A stretch of DNA of 46,159 nt from a virus. Numbering within the stretch: position 1 is the first letter of the stretch; every line of letters starts with the position of its first letter. Positions 7,020-14,974 of the stretch are shown here, piece after piece. The stretch lies in IMG/VR virus record IMGVR_UViG_3300017917_002531, positions 1 through 46,159 of that record; one strand, 5' to 3'. Both the position numbers and the translations under genes were made by a program. The notes beneath the pieces were generated by a model. The model did not search any database, had not been told where the DNA came from, and was given only the letters and a program-made list of their open reading frames with translations.

Positions 7020-7658
7020 ATGAGTTTTACATTTGATTTTAGAAAAGAACAGTTAGCACAAATTATTCCAGGTAACCCGTATCTAGATCATTGGTTCCAT
7101 GCGTTAGAAGAAATATTACCAGAATACGAAATTAATACTCCACAACGTGTGGCAGCTTTCTTAGCACAGTGCGCTCATGAATCAGGCGGATTCCGTGCTT
7201 TGAAAGAAAATTTAAATTATAAAGCCGCAACATTACGTAAAATTTTTCCTAAATATTTTCCAGATGATGCAACTGCAAATTACTATGCAAGTCTCCCAAA
7301 CAAACAGGAAGCTATTGCCAATAAAGTTTATGCAAGTCGTATGGGCAACGGTGATGAACGCAGTGGTGACGGTTACCGTTACTGCGGTAGAGGTCTGATA
7401 CAATTAACTGGTAAAGATAACTACACCTGGTTTGCTGCCAGTTTAGAAATTCCAGTAGAAGAAGCCGCCGAATATCTACAAACATTTGAAGGTGCTGTAC
7501 AAAGTGCTTGCTGGTTTTGGGAAACTAATAATTTAAATGTTCAAGCAGACGCTGGAGATATTAAATTAATGACTAAAAAAATTAACGGTGGCTACATTGG
7601 ATTAGACGACCGTATCAAGCATTACAATCACGCATTACACGTTTTTGGGGCACACTAA
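7020..7658 (+). CDS. GH19-family endolysin
   Basis: 212 residues, a single chitinase/lysozyme GH19 domain. It has AHESGGFRALKENLNY (catalytic Glu about residue 54), ASRMGNGDERSGDGYRYCGRGLIQLTGKDNY (second acidic pair in GNGDE, then the GRG-x-IQLTG signature) and a C-terminal helical NGGYIGLDDR segment. Many phages of Gram-negative bacteria use this domain to cleave the glycan strand of peptidoglycan. There is no signal peptide, so it needs the holin (9019-9561) for release. The spanin-like genes follow directly. Confidence 0.9.
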   Translation: MSFTFDFRKEQLAQIIPGNPYLDHWFHALEEILPEYEINTPQRVAAFLAQCAHESGGFRALKENLNYKAATLRKIFPKYFPDDATANYYASLPNKQEAIANKVYASRMGNGDERSGDGYRYCGRGLIQLTGKDNYTWFAASLEIPVEEAAEYLQTFEGAVQSACWFWETNNLNVQADAGDIKLMTKKINGGYIGLDDRIKHYNHALHVFGAH

Positions 7659-7659
7659 T

Positions 7660-8151
7660 ATGTGGCAATTTCAGTGGATACTAAGTTTGATCCCAGACAG
7701 TATTTTTGTCTGGATTACTTATGTCTTAATGATTATTGGCTTTGGTCTATATGTGGCTAGTAAATTAGTCAAATGGATTCCGTTAATGGGCCAATATAAA
7801 TTACCAGCAGAATTAATTGGTGTTCTTGTATTGCTTGCAGGTGTATATTTGTTTGGTGGTTATGGTGTAGAAATGAGTTGGAGAGAAAAAGTAAAGCAAT
7901 TACAAGATCAATTAAAAATTGCTGAAGAAAAGAGTGCGCAAGTTAACACCGTAATAAAAGAAAAAATTGTATACAAAACTAAGGTAATCAAAGAAAAAGA
8001 AGTTCAGTATATTGATAGGATTAAAGAAGTAGAAAAAATCATTGATGCTAAATGCGAGGTAGATCCAGTGGCTATAGATATACTAAACAAGGCAGCAAGT
8101 GATCCTAATAAAGAAGAGAAGTTAGAAACTAAAACAGGAGAAACAAAATGA
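7660..8151 (+). CDS. Rz-like inner-membrane spanin candidate
   Basis: 163 residues from the ATG at 7660; an in-frame TTG at 7645 is less likely because it sits inside the endolysin gene without a ribosome binding site. Two hydrophobic segments (about 9-32 and 46-65) are followed by a long charged coiled coil (about 72-125, rich in Lys, Glu and Gln). This is the layout expected of an inner-membrane spanin with a periplasmic coiled coil. The extra membrane segment is unusual for Rz. Its stop overlaps the ATG of a small lipoprotein gene, as for Rz/Rz1 pairs. Function is inferred from layout and position. Confidence 0.65.
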   Translation: MWQFQWILSLIPDSIFVWITYVLMIIGFGLYVASKLVKWIPLMGQYKLPAELIGVLVLLAGVYLFGGYGVEMSWREKVKQLQDQLKIAEEKSAQVNTVIKEKIVYKTKVIKEKEVQYIDRIKEVEKIIDAKCEVDPVAIDILNKAASDPNKEEKLETKTGETK

Positions 8152-8411
8152 AATATTTGCTTGTATCTCTCCTATTTTTAACAGGTTGTTCTACTACTGT
8201 TCCTGTTACAATGAAATTTCCCAGTGTACCCCCAGAACTTGCAGAAGCGTGTCCTGATCTTGATAAGACGCCAGAAGGAACTACGCAGTTAAGTAAAACA
8301 CTAGAAGTTGTGGTTAAAAACTACAGTAAGTATCATCAATGCAAAGCCAAGGTTGATGCTTGGAACGAGTGGTACCAGGAAAATAAGAAAATTTACGATT
8401 CAATTAAATAG
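8148..8411 (+). CDS. Rz1-like outer-membrane lipoprotein spanin candidate
   Basis: 87 residues with a lipoprotein signal peptide. A hydrophobic core is followed by the lipobox LTGC, with the acylated Cys at residue 14. A Pro-containing linker (TVPVTMKFPSVPPEL) and a short helical domain with two further Cys follow. Together with the overlapping inner-membrane protein upstream it fits a two-component spanin that fuses inner and outer membranes at lysis. This points to a host with an outer membrane. Confidence 0.75.
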   Translation: MKYLLVSLLFLTGCSTTVPVTMKFPSVPPELAEACPDLDKTPEGTTQLSKTLEVVVKNYSKYHQCKAKVDAWNEWYQENKKIYDSIK

Positions 8412-8432
8412 TAGCATATAAAGGAGCGCCAA

Positions 8433-8996
8433 ATGGCATTACACGATACCATTTTAAAATTAATCAATAAAGACCCTAAGGAAGCAGACGCACCAAAGCC
8501 GCCAGCAGGTAGCCGTAGTGAACGTGAAGCAAAAATCAAAGACAAAGCAGGTATGGTAATTTCTGTATTCGCATTGTTTTTAGCCGTAAACAGTTGGTAT
8601 GGCGGTAAGCTATCCAGCACAGTATTAAACAATACACTAGGTGCCAATAATGCTTGGGCACAATATCAAGCAAAGAATAATCGTTTAGTCAGTTATGAGA
8701 TTGCCAGCAAGACAACCAGCGATCCTAAACTACGTGCAGAGTTTAAAGCAGAAGCAGAACGTATGGACAGTGACAAGAAAGAAATCGCTGTTAATGCACG
8801 TAAAATGGAGCATGATCGTGAGGTAGCTAAAAAATCTAGTCCATGGATAGGCTATGCTAGTACAGCATATCAGTTAGCCATCGTAGTATTATCCGCAAGT
8901 ATTCTTGCTGTTAGTATGGCAATGTTTTGGGCAAGTTTTGGGGTAGCAGGTGTAGGCCTAGTTTTAAGCCTAAATGGCTTATTCCTTTGGTTCTAA
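8433..8996 (+). CDS. DUF4337-like membrane protein
   Basis: 187 residues. A charged N-terminus is followed by a membrane segment (about 40-56), a soluble helical region containing NNAWAQYQAKNNR (the signature I associate with DUF4337) and two closely spaced membrane segments at the C-terminus (about 146-187). It lies between the spanin pair and the holin, with its own ribosome binding site (AAGGAG), so a role in membrane remodelling around lysis is likely. No experiment-based function is known to me. Confidence 0.65.
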   Translation: MALHDTILKLINKDPKEADAPKPPAGSRSEREAKIKDKAGMVISVFALFLAVNSWYGGKLSSTVLNNTLGANNAWAQYQAKNNRLVSYEIASKTTSDPKLRAEFKAEAERMDSDKKEIAVNARKMEHDREVAKKSSPWIGYASTAYQLAIVVLSASILAVSMAMFWASFGVAGVGLVLSLNGLFLWF

Positions 8997-9000
8997 ATAA
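8993..9000 (+). promoter_or_regulatory. Possible late promoter overlapping a stop codon
   Basis: CTAAATAA overlaps the TAA stop of the DUF4337-like gene and lies 18 bases before the holin ATG. It matches the late-promoter core seen elsewhere in the window. Confidence 0.35.
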
Positions 9001-9018
9001 TTAAGTTAGGAGCGGATT

Positions 9019-9561
9019 ATGCCAACAGCGGAAGAATATGCAAAAATGAGTGATGCAGAAAAGAAAAAAGAAGATTGGATGAATGCTAAATGGCGTCCTA
9101 TGATGGGATGGATGTATATGCTAGTCTGTACCATGGACATGGTAGTATTTCCAATTCTATGGAGTTTATTACAAACAATGACTCATACACAAATTACACA
9201 ATGGCAACCATTGACATTACAAGGTGCTGGTCTATTCCACATCGCAATGGGTGCTGTATTAGGTATTGCGGCATTTGGACGTACACAAGAAAAATTAAAT
9301 GGAGCAAATAATGGTGGCGCACAACCAGTGGCAACAAGTAGCCCTTCAACATTTAGCCCTACTACGGCAGCACCAAGCAGTTTCGGCGCACCAGCTACGC
9401 CAAGTTTCGGAACACCAAGTGCCCCAAGTAGCTTTGGCGGAGGCAGCTTTGGAAGCGTACCTAGTAAACCTGCAACACCAACGTACAGTGCTCCAACAAC
9501 GGTAATGACCAGTAGCAGTGGTAAACCAATGCCAGTACAACCTGATCAACCAGAACTCTAA
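9019..9561 (+). CDS. Holin of the 3-TM family with a low-complexity tail
   Basis: 180 residues. The WRPMMGWMYM segment (about 26-35) followed by two hydrophobic stretches and a Q-P-L-T-L-Q-G-A-G-L-F-H-type helix is the pattern of the phage/GTA 3-TM holin family. Residues 95-180 are a long Ser/Pro/Thr/Gly/Ala-rich tail with repeated PSSFG-like units and no predicted fold. The holin would open the inner membrane for the GH19 endolysin. The tail is unusual for holins; it may be a flexible regulatory or tethering segment. It is followed by a small membrane gene. Confidence 0.75.
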   Translation: MPTAEEYAKMSDAEKKKEDWMNAKWRPMMGWMYMLVCTMDMVVFPILWSLLQTMTHTQITQWQPLTLQGAGLFHIAMGAVLGIAAFGRTQEKLNGANNGGAQPVATSSPSTFSPTTAAPSSFGAPATPSFGTPSAPSSFGGGSFGSVPSKPATPTYSAPTTVMTSSSGKPMPVQPDQPEL

Positions 9562-9573
9562 AGGAGAGTAATT

Positions 9574-9699
9574 ATGTTAGAAACAATTTTTTGGCTAGCA
9601 TTAGGAGCATTTATTGGTTGGAATTTTCCTCAACCAGAATTTGCAAAAACAATACAAGCCAAAGTTATGGCTATGTTTAAAAACAAGGAGATGTCATGA
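9574..9699 (+). CDS. 41-residue small membrane protein
   Basis: A 41-residue gene. The ribosome binding site GGAG precedes the ATG at 9574 and the stop TGA overlaps the next ATG (9696). The protein starts with a hydrophobic helix (residues 5-16) and continues with WNFPQPEFAKTIQ and a Lys-containing end. The WNFPQP stretch recalls small proteins next to lysis genes in other phages. It is probably inserted in the inner membrane as part of the lysis cassette. Confidence 0.6.
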   Translation: MLETIFWLALGAFIGWNFPQPEFAKTIQAKVMAMFKNKEMS

Positions 9700-9944
9700 A
9701 AAAATTAGCATCATTGTTAGTAGCAGTGGCATTTGCCATGCCAGTAATGGCGGCAGACACCCCTGCAAAACCAGAAACTAAAAAAGTTTGCGTAATGCAA
9801 AAAGACGCTAAAACTGGAAAAGAAAAAGAAGTTTGTAAAAATGTAAAAATCCACAAAAAACATGATGGCACAAAACCAGAAGATGTTAAAAAAGCTGAGC
9901 CAGCCAAGGCTGCTCCAGCAAAAAAGGATCAAGCTAAAAAATGA
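9696..9944 (+). CDS. Small secreted Lys-rich protein
   Basis: 82 residues. Residues 1-20 form a clear Sec signal peptide (MKKLASLLVAVAFAMPVMAA) with a likely cut after AMA or VMA. The mature part is strongly basic and repetitive (Lys, Ala, Pro), with two Cys (about 32 and 47) flanking a KDAKTGKEKE stretch that could form a disulphide in the periplasm. It sits in the lysis cassette between the small membrane protein and a lipoprotein. It may bind peptidoglycan or LPS through its charge, but that is only inference. Confidence 0.6.
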   Translation: MKKLASLLVAVAFAMPVMAADTPAKPETKKVCVMQKDAKTGKEKEVCKNVKIHKKHDGTKPEDVKKAEPAKAAPAKKDQAKK

Positions 9945-10333
9945 AAAAAATCCTTATTGCCGTTACCATTGTTAGTTTAACAGGTTGTGCAAGTATTAAG
10001 GAAATGATTCCTAGCTTCTCTGATCCAAATCAATCTTCTAAAATTATTGATGTAAGACAAAGTGTGGAGCAATTAGATTGCAAACAACCTCATGCCCCAC
10101 AAGTTAAGCGCATTAAAGACAATTTAGAATGGTTTGAATTATATTCAGTGAGCAAGGGTTGGCGTCAAAATGATGTATTAAAGTTAGTCAAACCAATGCA
10201 AGAAACTGTTGATGATTTTTACAAACGTAGTACTGGAGATAAACAAGGCTCTGATGCATATTGTGAAATCAAAAAGAAAGTCATGAAAGTTCAAGCAGAA
10301 AAGGCCGCAACAGCAATATTGGGGAGATTTTAA
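9941..10333 (+). CDS. Putative lipoprotein, unknown function
   Basis: 130 residues with a lipoprotein signal (MKKILIAVTIVSLTGC, acylated Cys at 16). The mature part is helical, with two more Cys. The ATG overlaps the previous stop. With the o-spanin candidate at 8148 this is the second phage lipoprotein in the cassette. It could be an alternative outer-membrane spanin or a superinfection-exclusion lipoprotein; the sequence does not decide between these. Confidence 0.6.
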   Translation: MKKILIAVTIVSLTGCASIKEMIPSFSDPNQSSKIIDVRQSVEQLDCKQPHAPQVKRIKDNLEWFELYSVSKGWRQNDVLKLVKPMQETVDDFYKRSTGDKQGSDAYCEIKKKVMKVQAEKAATAILGRF

Positions 10334-10564
10334 ATGATTAACGATCTATTTGCATTATCACAAGACAATGGCCCAATTGGTGAAAGAGCTAGGATTGCTT
10401 TACAACTAACTGAGCAATTTAATAGACAAGAAATTAGCACTGAGGAATATCAAGAATTGATGAGAGATTTGACTCGCTTGGACGAAGTTACCGAGCAATC
10501 AAGTTCTATCGAAATGAAAACCATGTTAGTTTCTGCAATCTATGTAGTTGCTCAATTAGCATAA
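10334..10564 (+). CDS. Small conserved protein, unknown function
   Basis: 76 residues. It is an acidic helical protein that starts directly after the preceding stop. The C-terminal 20 residues are moderately hydrophobic (TMLVSAIYVVAQLA), which may be a helix packing surface rather than a membrane span. It ends the lysis operon and is followed by the terminator-like hairpin that contains the dnaJ promoter's -35 box. No family recognised. Confidence 0.5.
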   Translation: MINDLFALSQDNGPIGERARIALQLTEQFNRQEISTEEYQELMRDLTRLDEVTEQSSSIEMKTMLVSAIYVVAQLA

Positions 10565-10584
10565 CAGAAGTGTCTCAACTTTCA

Positions 10585-10608
10585 AAAGGCAGCTTGACAG
10601 TTGCCTTT
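10585..10608 (+). terminator. Terminator-like hairpin with a -35 box as its loop
   Basis: Nine-pair stem AAAGGCAGC (10585-10593) with GTTGCCTTT (10600-10608), including one G-U pair, closing a loop that is exactly TTGACA (10594-10599). CTTTG follows. It is the same construction as at 2524-2545. Confidence 0.65.
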
Positions 10609-10622
10609 CTTTGTTATATAAT
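10594..10622 (+). promoter_or_regulatory. Consensus sigma70 promoter giving a leaderless dnaJ mRNA
   Basis: TTGACA (10594-10599), 17-bp spacer, TATAAT (10617-10622): perfect consensus. The dnaJ ATG is at 10629, six bases after the -10 box, so the expected +1 is the A of the start codon. Confidence 0.9.
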
Positions 10623-10628
10623 AATGCT

Positions 10629-11495
10629 ATGAAAGATTATTATGGAATATTGGGCGTACCAAAAACAGCAACACAGGATGATATAAAAAAGGCCTTTAGA
10701 AAAATGGCTATGAAGCACCATCCTGATCGTGGTGGCGACCAAACTAAATTTAAAGAAATAAACGAAGCTCACGATATATTGAGCGATAATGAAAAACGTA
10801 TGATGGTGGATCAAGGTATTGATCCACTCAATCCTAACCAACGACAAGGACAAAACTTCCATGGGGGAGGTAGTCCTTTTGAATTTCATTTTGGCGGTCA
10901 TCCGCATATGGATGATATCCTGCGTGGTTTTGGATTTAACTTTGGTGGACCGCAATGGGGTCAACAAGCTCCAAGAAAAAACAAATCCCTCAATATCAAT
11001 CTAAACATTAGTTTAGAAGAAGCATATACTGGAACTAGTAAAGAGTTAGAACTTACCTATCCTGGCAATAACATTAGATCTATTAAAATAGAAATTCCAA
11101 AAGGTGTAGACAACGGTGTAACTATTAGATACGAGGGTATGGGCGATCGCTCTAATCCTAACATACCTGCTGGTGACTTATTGGTAAACATCAATGTTAT
11201 GCCACATCCGGCGTTCGCTAGAGAAGGAATGAATCTTTTAAGAGATGTTATGGTTGACTGTTTTTCTGCTATCACTGGCTCTAGTGTTGCCTTTGTTACT
11301 TTAGATGGTAGAAGACTAGAAGTAACTATTCCAGCTGGAGTTCAACCAGGAACTACACTAGGCCTAAAAAATGAAGGTATGAAAGATAATAAGGGAAATG
11401 TAGGTAAATTGTATGTTAGGGTCAATATACAGATTCCTACTCATTTATCAACTGAAGTACTTGAATTAGTTGAACAAATAAAGAATAAAATTTAA
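10629..11495 (+). CDS. dnaJ: DnaJ/CbpA-like J-domain co-chaperone
   Basis: 288 residues. The N-terminal J domain carries the HPD motif (KHHPDRGGD, about 28-36). A Gly/Phe-rich linker (about 75-120) and two C-terminal substrate-binding domains (IEIPKGVDNG, GDLLVNINVMPHPAFAREG, VTIPAGVQPG) follow. There is no CxxCxGxG zinc region, so it is of the CbpA (type II) kind. It should recruit host DnaK. The ATG at 10629 starts a leaderless transcript; an in-frame TTG at 10611 lies inside the promoter and is rejected. It leads a chaperone/protease operon with peptide deformylase and ClpA. Confidence 0.92.
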   Translation: MKDYYGILGVPKTATQDDIKKAFRKMAMKHHPDRGGDQTKFKEINEAHDILSDNEKRMMVDQGIDPLNPNQRQGQNFHGGGSPFEFHFGGHPHMDDILRGFGFNFGGPQWGQQAPRKNKSLNINLNISLEEAYTGTSKELELTYPGNNIRSIKIEIPKGVDNGVTIRYEGMGDRSNPNIPAGDLLVNINVMPHPAFAREGMNLLRDVMVDCFSAITGSSVAFVTLDGRRLEVTIPAGVQPGTTLGLKNEGMKDNKGNVGKLYVRVNIQIPTHLSTEVLELVEQIKNKI

Positions 11496-11498
11496 ATA
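11492..11498 (+). promoter_or_regulatory. Possible late promoter at the dnaJ stop
   Basis: TTAAATA followed by CTAAT and the ATG of the deformylase gene at 11504. This is close to the T4 late consensus TATAAATACTATT and would give a transcript with almost no leader. It overlaps the TAA stop of dnaJ. Confidence 0.35.
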
Positions 11499-11503
11499 CT
11501 AAT

Positions 11504-12010
11504 ATGGCACTAACAATCGTAAAATATCCGGATCCAATACTAGACGAAGTCATGCCAGATTTTGACTTTGAAAATCCAATAATGGATCCTAAAGAATTAG
11601 AAATTGACATGTTGGCATGTATGTTTGCCAATAATGGAATTGGTTTGGCAGCACCTCAGGTAGGAATTAGAACTAGGGTGTTTACCATGGGGCATGTTTC
11701 TATGCCTGAAAATAGTTTTGCAGTATTCAATCCAGTTATTGTTGATTGTAGCACTGATTTACGTATGTTAGAAGAAGGGTGTTTGAGCTTTCCTGGAGTA
11801 TATGCAAATGTTAAAAGACCTTCATGGATAGTTGCCGAATACTTTGATAAAAATGGAGAAAAGAAAACAGATAGACTTGAAGGATATAACTGTGTTTGTT
11901 TCTTACATGAAATGGACCATTTGAATGGGGTAGTTTTTAAGGACAGGCTTAGTCAATTAAAATGGGCTTTAGCTATTAAAAAATCAAAGAAGGTAAAACA
12001 CTATGCTTGA
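11504..12010 (+). CDS. def: Peptide deformylase
   Basis: 168 residues with the three PDF motifs: GIGLAAPQVG (about 46-55), EEGCLSFPG (about 90-98, metal-binding Cys) and CFLHEMDHLNG (about 130-140, the HExxH form HEMDH). It removes the formyl group from nascent N-terminal Met. Phage deformylases are known in aquatic T4-like phages, where they are thought to keep up with heavy phage protein synthesis. All catalytic residues are present. It sits between dnaJ and clpA and overlaps clpA by eight bases. Confidence 0.95.
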   Translation: MALTIVKYPDPILDEVMPDFDFENPIMDPKELEIDMLACMFANNGIGLAAPQVGIRTRVFTMGHVSMPENSFAVFNPVIVDCSTDLRMLEEGCLSFPGVYANVKRPSWIVAEYFDKNGEKKTDRLEGYNCVCFLHEMDHLNGVVFKDRLSQLKWALAIKKSKKVKHYA

Positions 12011-14279
12011 ACCAAACGAAGAATTAGAACAAATTTTTGAAAACGCTGTACTAACAGCTATAAACCATAAGCACCAATACATCACGCTAGAGCATTTTTT
12101 ATACAGTATGGTTAGAGACGGTAGCTTTAGTCGTATCCTTAGTGACTACGGAACAAAAGTTGACGACCTTGTGTCAAAATTAGAAAACTATATTAATAAT
12201 GAACTTGTAAGTATTGTTGACAACAATCTCAACTCTCGCCCAAAAAAGACTAATAGTGTAGAAAGGATGTTGAATAGAGCCTTTACACAAACGCTATTTG
12301 CAGGTAGAACTACTATTGAACCTTTGGATTGTTTCCTAAGTATTCTGCACGAAAAAAAGAGTCATGCGGCTTTTTATCTGCGCAGTGCTGGTATTGAAAA
12401 AGACAAGTTCATTGAATATTTGAACAAAGAAAACTTAAATCAACTGAACGAAGAAACTGAAAACGTTCCAGAAAATAAACTAGAAGCTATTATTAATAAT
12501 TTTTGTACTAACCTAAATAATAAAGTTAAACAAAAACAAATTGATCCGGTTATTGGGAGAGACAAAGAAATTGAAGAAATGCAATTAGTGTTGGCTAGAA
12601 GGCATAAAGCCAACGTCATGCTGATTGGTGATCCTGGTGTAGGTAAAACTGCACTAGCAGAGGGTCTTGCACGTAAGATCGTTGAAGGCAATGTTCCTAA
12701 ATTCATCCAAGATCATACTGTTTATACATTGGACATTAGTTCGTTACTTGCAGGATCTAAGTATCGTGGCGATTTTGAAGAACGTTTAAAGACTGTTCTT
12801 ACTGCTATTCAGAAACGTAAAAAAGCAATTTTGTTTATTGACGAAGCTCACATGATGAATGGTGCAGGTGCTAGTAGTGGACAGAGCAATGATATGGCAA
12901 ATATGTTAAAGCCTGCTCTTGCCAAAGGCGGATTTAAAGTTATTGCCAGCACTACATGGGAAGAATATCGCAAGCACTTTGAAAAAGATCGTGCATTGAT
13001 GCGTCGTTTCCAACGTGTAACGATTGGTGAACCAGATGAAGAAACTTCAATTAAGATTCTCAAAGGATTACGCAAGTACTATGAAAAACATCACGGCGTG
13101 AAGATCACTAATCAAGCTATTGTTGATAGTGTAAAATATAGTATCAAATACATGAGTGATAAAAAACTACCAGACAAAGCTATTGATTTAATTGACTGTG
13201 CATCGGCACGTTTTAAAATTAGAGATGAAGAAAATGGCATCGTTGATCACGACGAAATTGTTTTTGAAGTAGCAAAAATCACTGGTCTTCCTTTAGAACA
13301 AATTGCCGCGAAAGAAACAAAAGTGTTGACTGATTTAGAAACAACAATTAAGTCCGAAGTTTTTGGTCAAGACACTGCTGTAGAATCTTTACTTGATAAG
13401 ATTTTTATTGCCCAAGCAGGCTTAAAATCTCATAACAAACCAATTGGTAACTTCTTATTTGTAGGCCCAACAGGTTGTGGTAAAACTGAAACAGCCAAGG
13501 TTCTGTCTGAAAAGATGAATATCAAACTTGTACGTTTTGACATGAGCGAGTTCCAAGAGAAGCACAGTGTTGCCAAATTTATTGGCGCCCCTCCAGGATA
13601 TGTGGGATTTGAAGACAACGCTGGGCAGTTAATTACTACTCTACAAGAAAATCCAAACTGTGTGTTGCTATTAGATGAGATTGAAAAAGCACACCCCGAC
13701 GTATCCAACGTATTATTACAATTGATGGACAATGGATTCGTAACAGGATCTAATGGTAAAAAGGCTGATGCACGTAACGCTATCCTTATCATGACTAGTA
13801 ATTTAGGTGCGGCAGACGGTGAGAAAAAGAATATCGGCTTTGGTGATCAAGAAAAATTGGGAACTACAGATGAAGCCGTGAATAAATTCTTTGCTCCAGA
13901 ATTCCGCAATCGATTAGATGGAATTATTAAGTTTAAGAGACTTGAACACAGTGTAATGATCAAAGTTGTTGACAAGTTCATTAAAGAAATGAATTCATTA
14001 ATTTCTGATAAAAATGTATTTGTACAACTAACCAACCCTGCAAAAGAATTCTTAATCGCAAAAGGGTTTGATTCTAAAATGGGTGCTAGACCAATGCAAC
14101 GTGTAATTGATGATAAAATTAAACGACCATTAAGTAGAGAAATACTATTTGGACGCCTAACTAATGGCGGTATTGTTCAAATAGATTATGTTAACAATGA
14201 TCTAGTATTTTCTTATATGGATCCATTGCCTATAGCACCAAGTTTACCAGTTCCAGACGAGGAAGTCGTTGAAGATTAA
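12003..14279 (+). CDS. clpA: ClpA-like AAA+ unfoldase
   Basis: 758 residues, the same length as E. coli ClpA. Order: Clp N-domain (about 1-145), first AAA+ module with Walker A GDPGVGKT (209-216) and Walker B ILFIDEAH, second AAA+ module with Walker A GPTGCGKT (488-495) and Walker B CVLLLDEIEKAHPDV, then the C-terminal small domain. There is no ClpB-type coiled-coil middle domain. An IGF loop (611-613), which docks ClpA or ClpX onto ClpP, is preserved, so it can probably redirect host ClpP. No phage ClpP or ClpS is in the window. It could degrade host proteins or help phage assembly. Confidence 0.93.
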   Translation: MLEPNEELEQIFENAVLTAINHKHQYITLEHFLYSMVRDGSFSRILSDYGTKVDDLVSKLENYINNELVSIVDNNLNSRPKKTNSVERMLNRAFTQTLFAGRTTIEPLDCFLSILHEKKSHAAFYLRSAGIEKDKFIEYLNKENLNQLNEETENVPENKLEAIINNFCTNLNNKVKQKQIDPVIGRDKEIEEMQLVLARRHKANVMLIGDPGVGKTALAEGLARKIVEGNVPKFIQDHTVYTLDISSLLAGSKYRGDFEERLKTVLTAIQKRKKAILFIDEAHMMNGAGASSGQSNDMANMLKPALAKGGFKVIASTTWEEYRKHFEKDRALMRRFQRVTIGEPDEETSIKILKGLRKYYEKHHGVKITNQAIVDSVKYSIKYMSDKKLPDKAIDLIDCASARFKIRDEENGIVDHDEIVFEVAKITGLPLEQIAAKETKVLTDLETTIKSEVFGQDTAVESLLDKIFIAQAGLKSHNKPIGNFLFVGPTGCGKTETAKVLSEKMNIKLVRFDMSEFQEKHSVAKFIGAPPGYVGFEDNAGQLITTLQENPNCVLLLDEIEKAHPDVSNVLLQLMDNGFVTGSNGKKADARNAILIMTSNLGAADGEKKNIGFGDQEKLGTTDEAVNKFFAPEFRNRLDGIIKFKRLEHSVMIKVVDKFIKEMNSLISDKNVFVQLTNPAKEFLIAKGFDSKMGARPMQRVIDDKIKRPLSREILFGRLTNGGIVQIDYVNNDLVFSYMDPLPIAPSLPVPDEEVVED

Positions 14280-14964
14280 AGAATGCACAACCAAAAAGCT
14301 GTTTTATAAAAAATGGCTTTATAAAATTGTTCTCGAATGTGGAGGAATTAGTTCTCTCCACAGACGAGGTCTTGAGTATATTCAAACGGTAGAGCCAATT
14401 TACAATGGCTCTAGCCCTTGGATTAAAAGTTCAACTCAAGCCATAGTAGCCAATAGAAAAAATTTAATTGAAATATCTTCTAAATTAGAAGATATACTTG
14501 TCACTGCTCCCCATCAAATAAGGACTGAGGGCGGTAGTAGTGCTATATTCACTAACAGTGAAAAATTAATAAAAGAAATTTCTTCTCAATTAAAAAAGTA
14601 TGTTGTAGAGATACATCGACCAGAAGGCGAGTCACAGGCAGATTTCTTATTATCTAACAAAAATAAGGTATTATGTAAACAATTGCCTTTAACTGGCTAT
14701 AGATATAAGGTCTACTTTAAGAACGGAGAAATTAAAAAAGATTCCATGGATAATTTCTTAAAATGGGCCAGCAAATTTCAAGATGGTAGAATACATATTC
14801 CTAACAGCACCAAAAGAATACTTGAAGGACTGACCTATCCCATGATGTATGGTAATTATTTCTATGCCAAAGATCAAAAAATAACTACCATGGCTCTAAT
14901 GGTTATGGGAGATTATTTGAGTAAGTCTGAAGAGTTTGTGCTAAAAAGCGAAGTGAACGCTTAA
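14269..14964 (+). CDS. Conserved phage protein, unknown function
   Basis: 231 residues starting at a TTG (14269) that overlaps the clpA stop. GAGGAA lies just upstream, and the next in-frame Met is far inside the protein. The N-terminus has KLFYKKWLYKIVLECGG and the middle has a GYRYKVYFKNG strand, a combination I have seen in poorly characterised phage proteins. The protein is basic and alpha/beta, with no membrane segment and no catalytic motif I can name. It may belong with the chaperone operon by coupling to clpA. Function unknown. Confidence 0.55.
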   Translation: MKIKECTTKKLFYKKWLYKIVLECGGISSLHRRGLEYIQTVEPIYNGSSPWIKSSTQAIVANRKNLIEISSKLEDILVTAPHQIRTEGGSSAIFTNSEKLIKEISSQLKKYVVEIHRPEGESQADFLLSNKNKVLCKQLPLTGYRYKVYFKNGEIKKDSMDNFLKWASKFQDGRIHIPNSTKRILEGLTYPMMYGNYFYAKDQKITTMALMVMGDYLSKSEEFVLKSEVNA

Positions 14965-14967
14965 ATA
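14961..14967 (+). promoter_or_regulatory. T4-type late promoter, near-leaderless
   Basis: TTAAATA followed by TACTATT and then the ATG at 14975, closely similar to the T4 late consensus TATAAATACTATT. It overlaps the preceding stop codon. The transcript would start about at the start codon. Confidence 0.5.
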
Positions 14968-14974
14968 TACTATT

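Noticed and set aside
7645-7659. Upstream TTG start for the spanin-like gene
   Set aside because: It lies in the endolysin gene without a ribosome binding site; the ATG at 7660 follows the endolysin stop directly.
9090-9505. Two additional reading frames (9090-9311 and 9299-9505) inside the holin gene
   Set aside because: They arise from the repetitive holin tail and low-complexity codons, have no ribosome binding sites and no recognisable sequence.
10624-10632. Out-of-frame ATG CTA TGA mini-frame over the dnaJ start
   Set aside because: It lies before the predicted +1 or overlaps it and has no ribosome binding site; probably incidental.
13430-13792. 120-residue reading frame on the - strand inside clpA
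   Set aside because: The sequence is a shadow of highly conserved ClpA codons; the + strand protein is complete and there is no - strand promoter or ribosome binding site.
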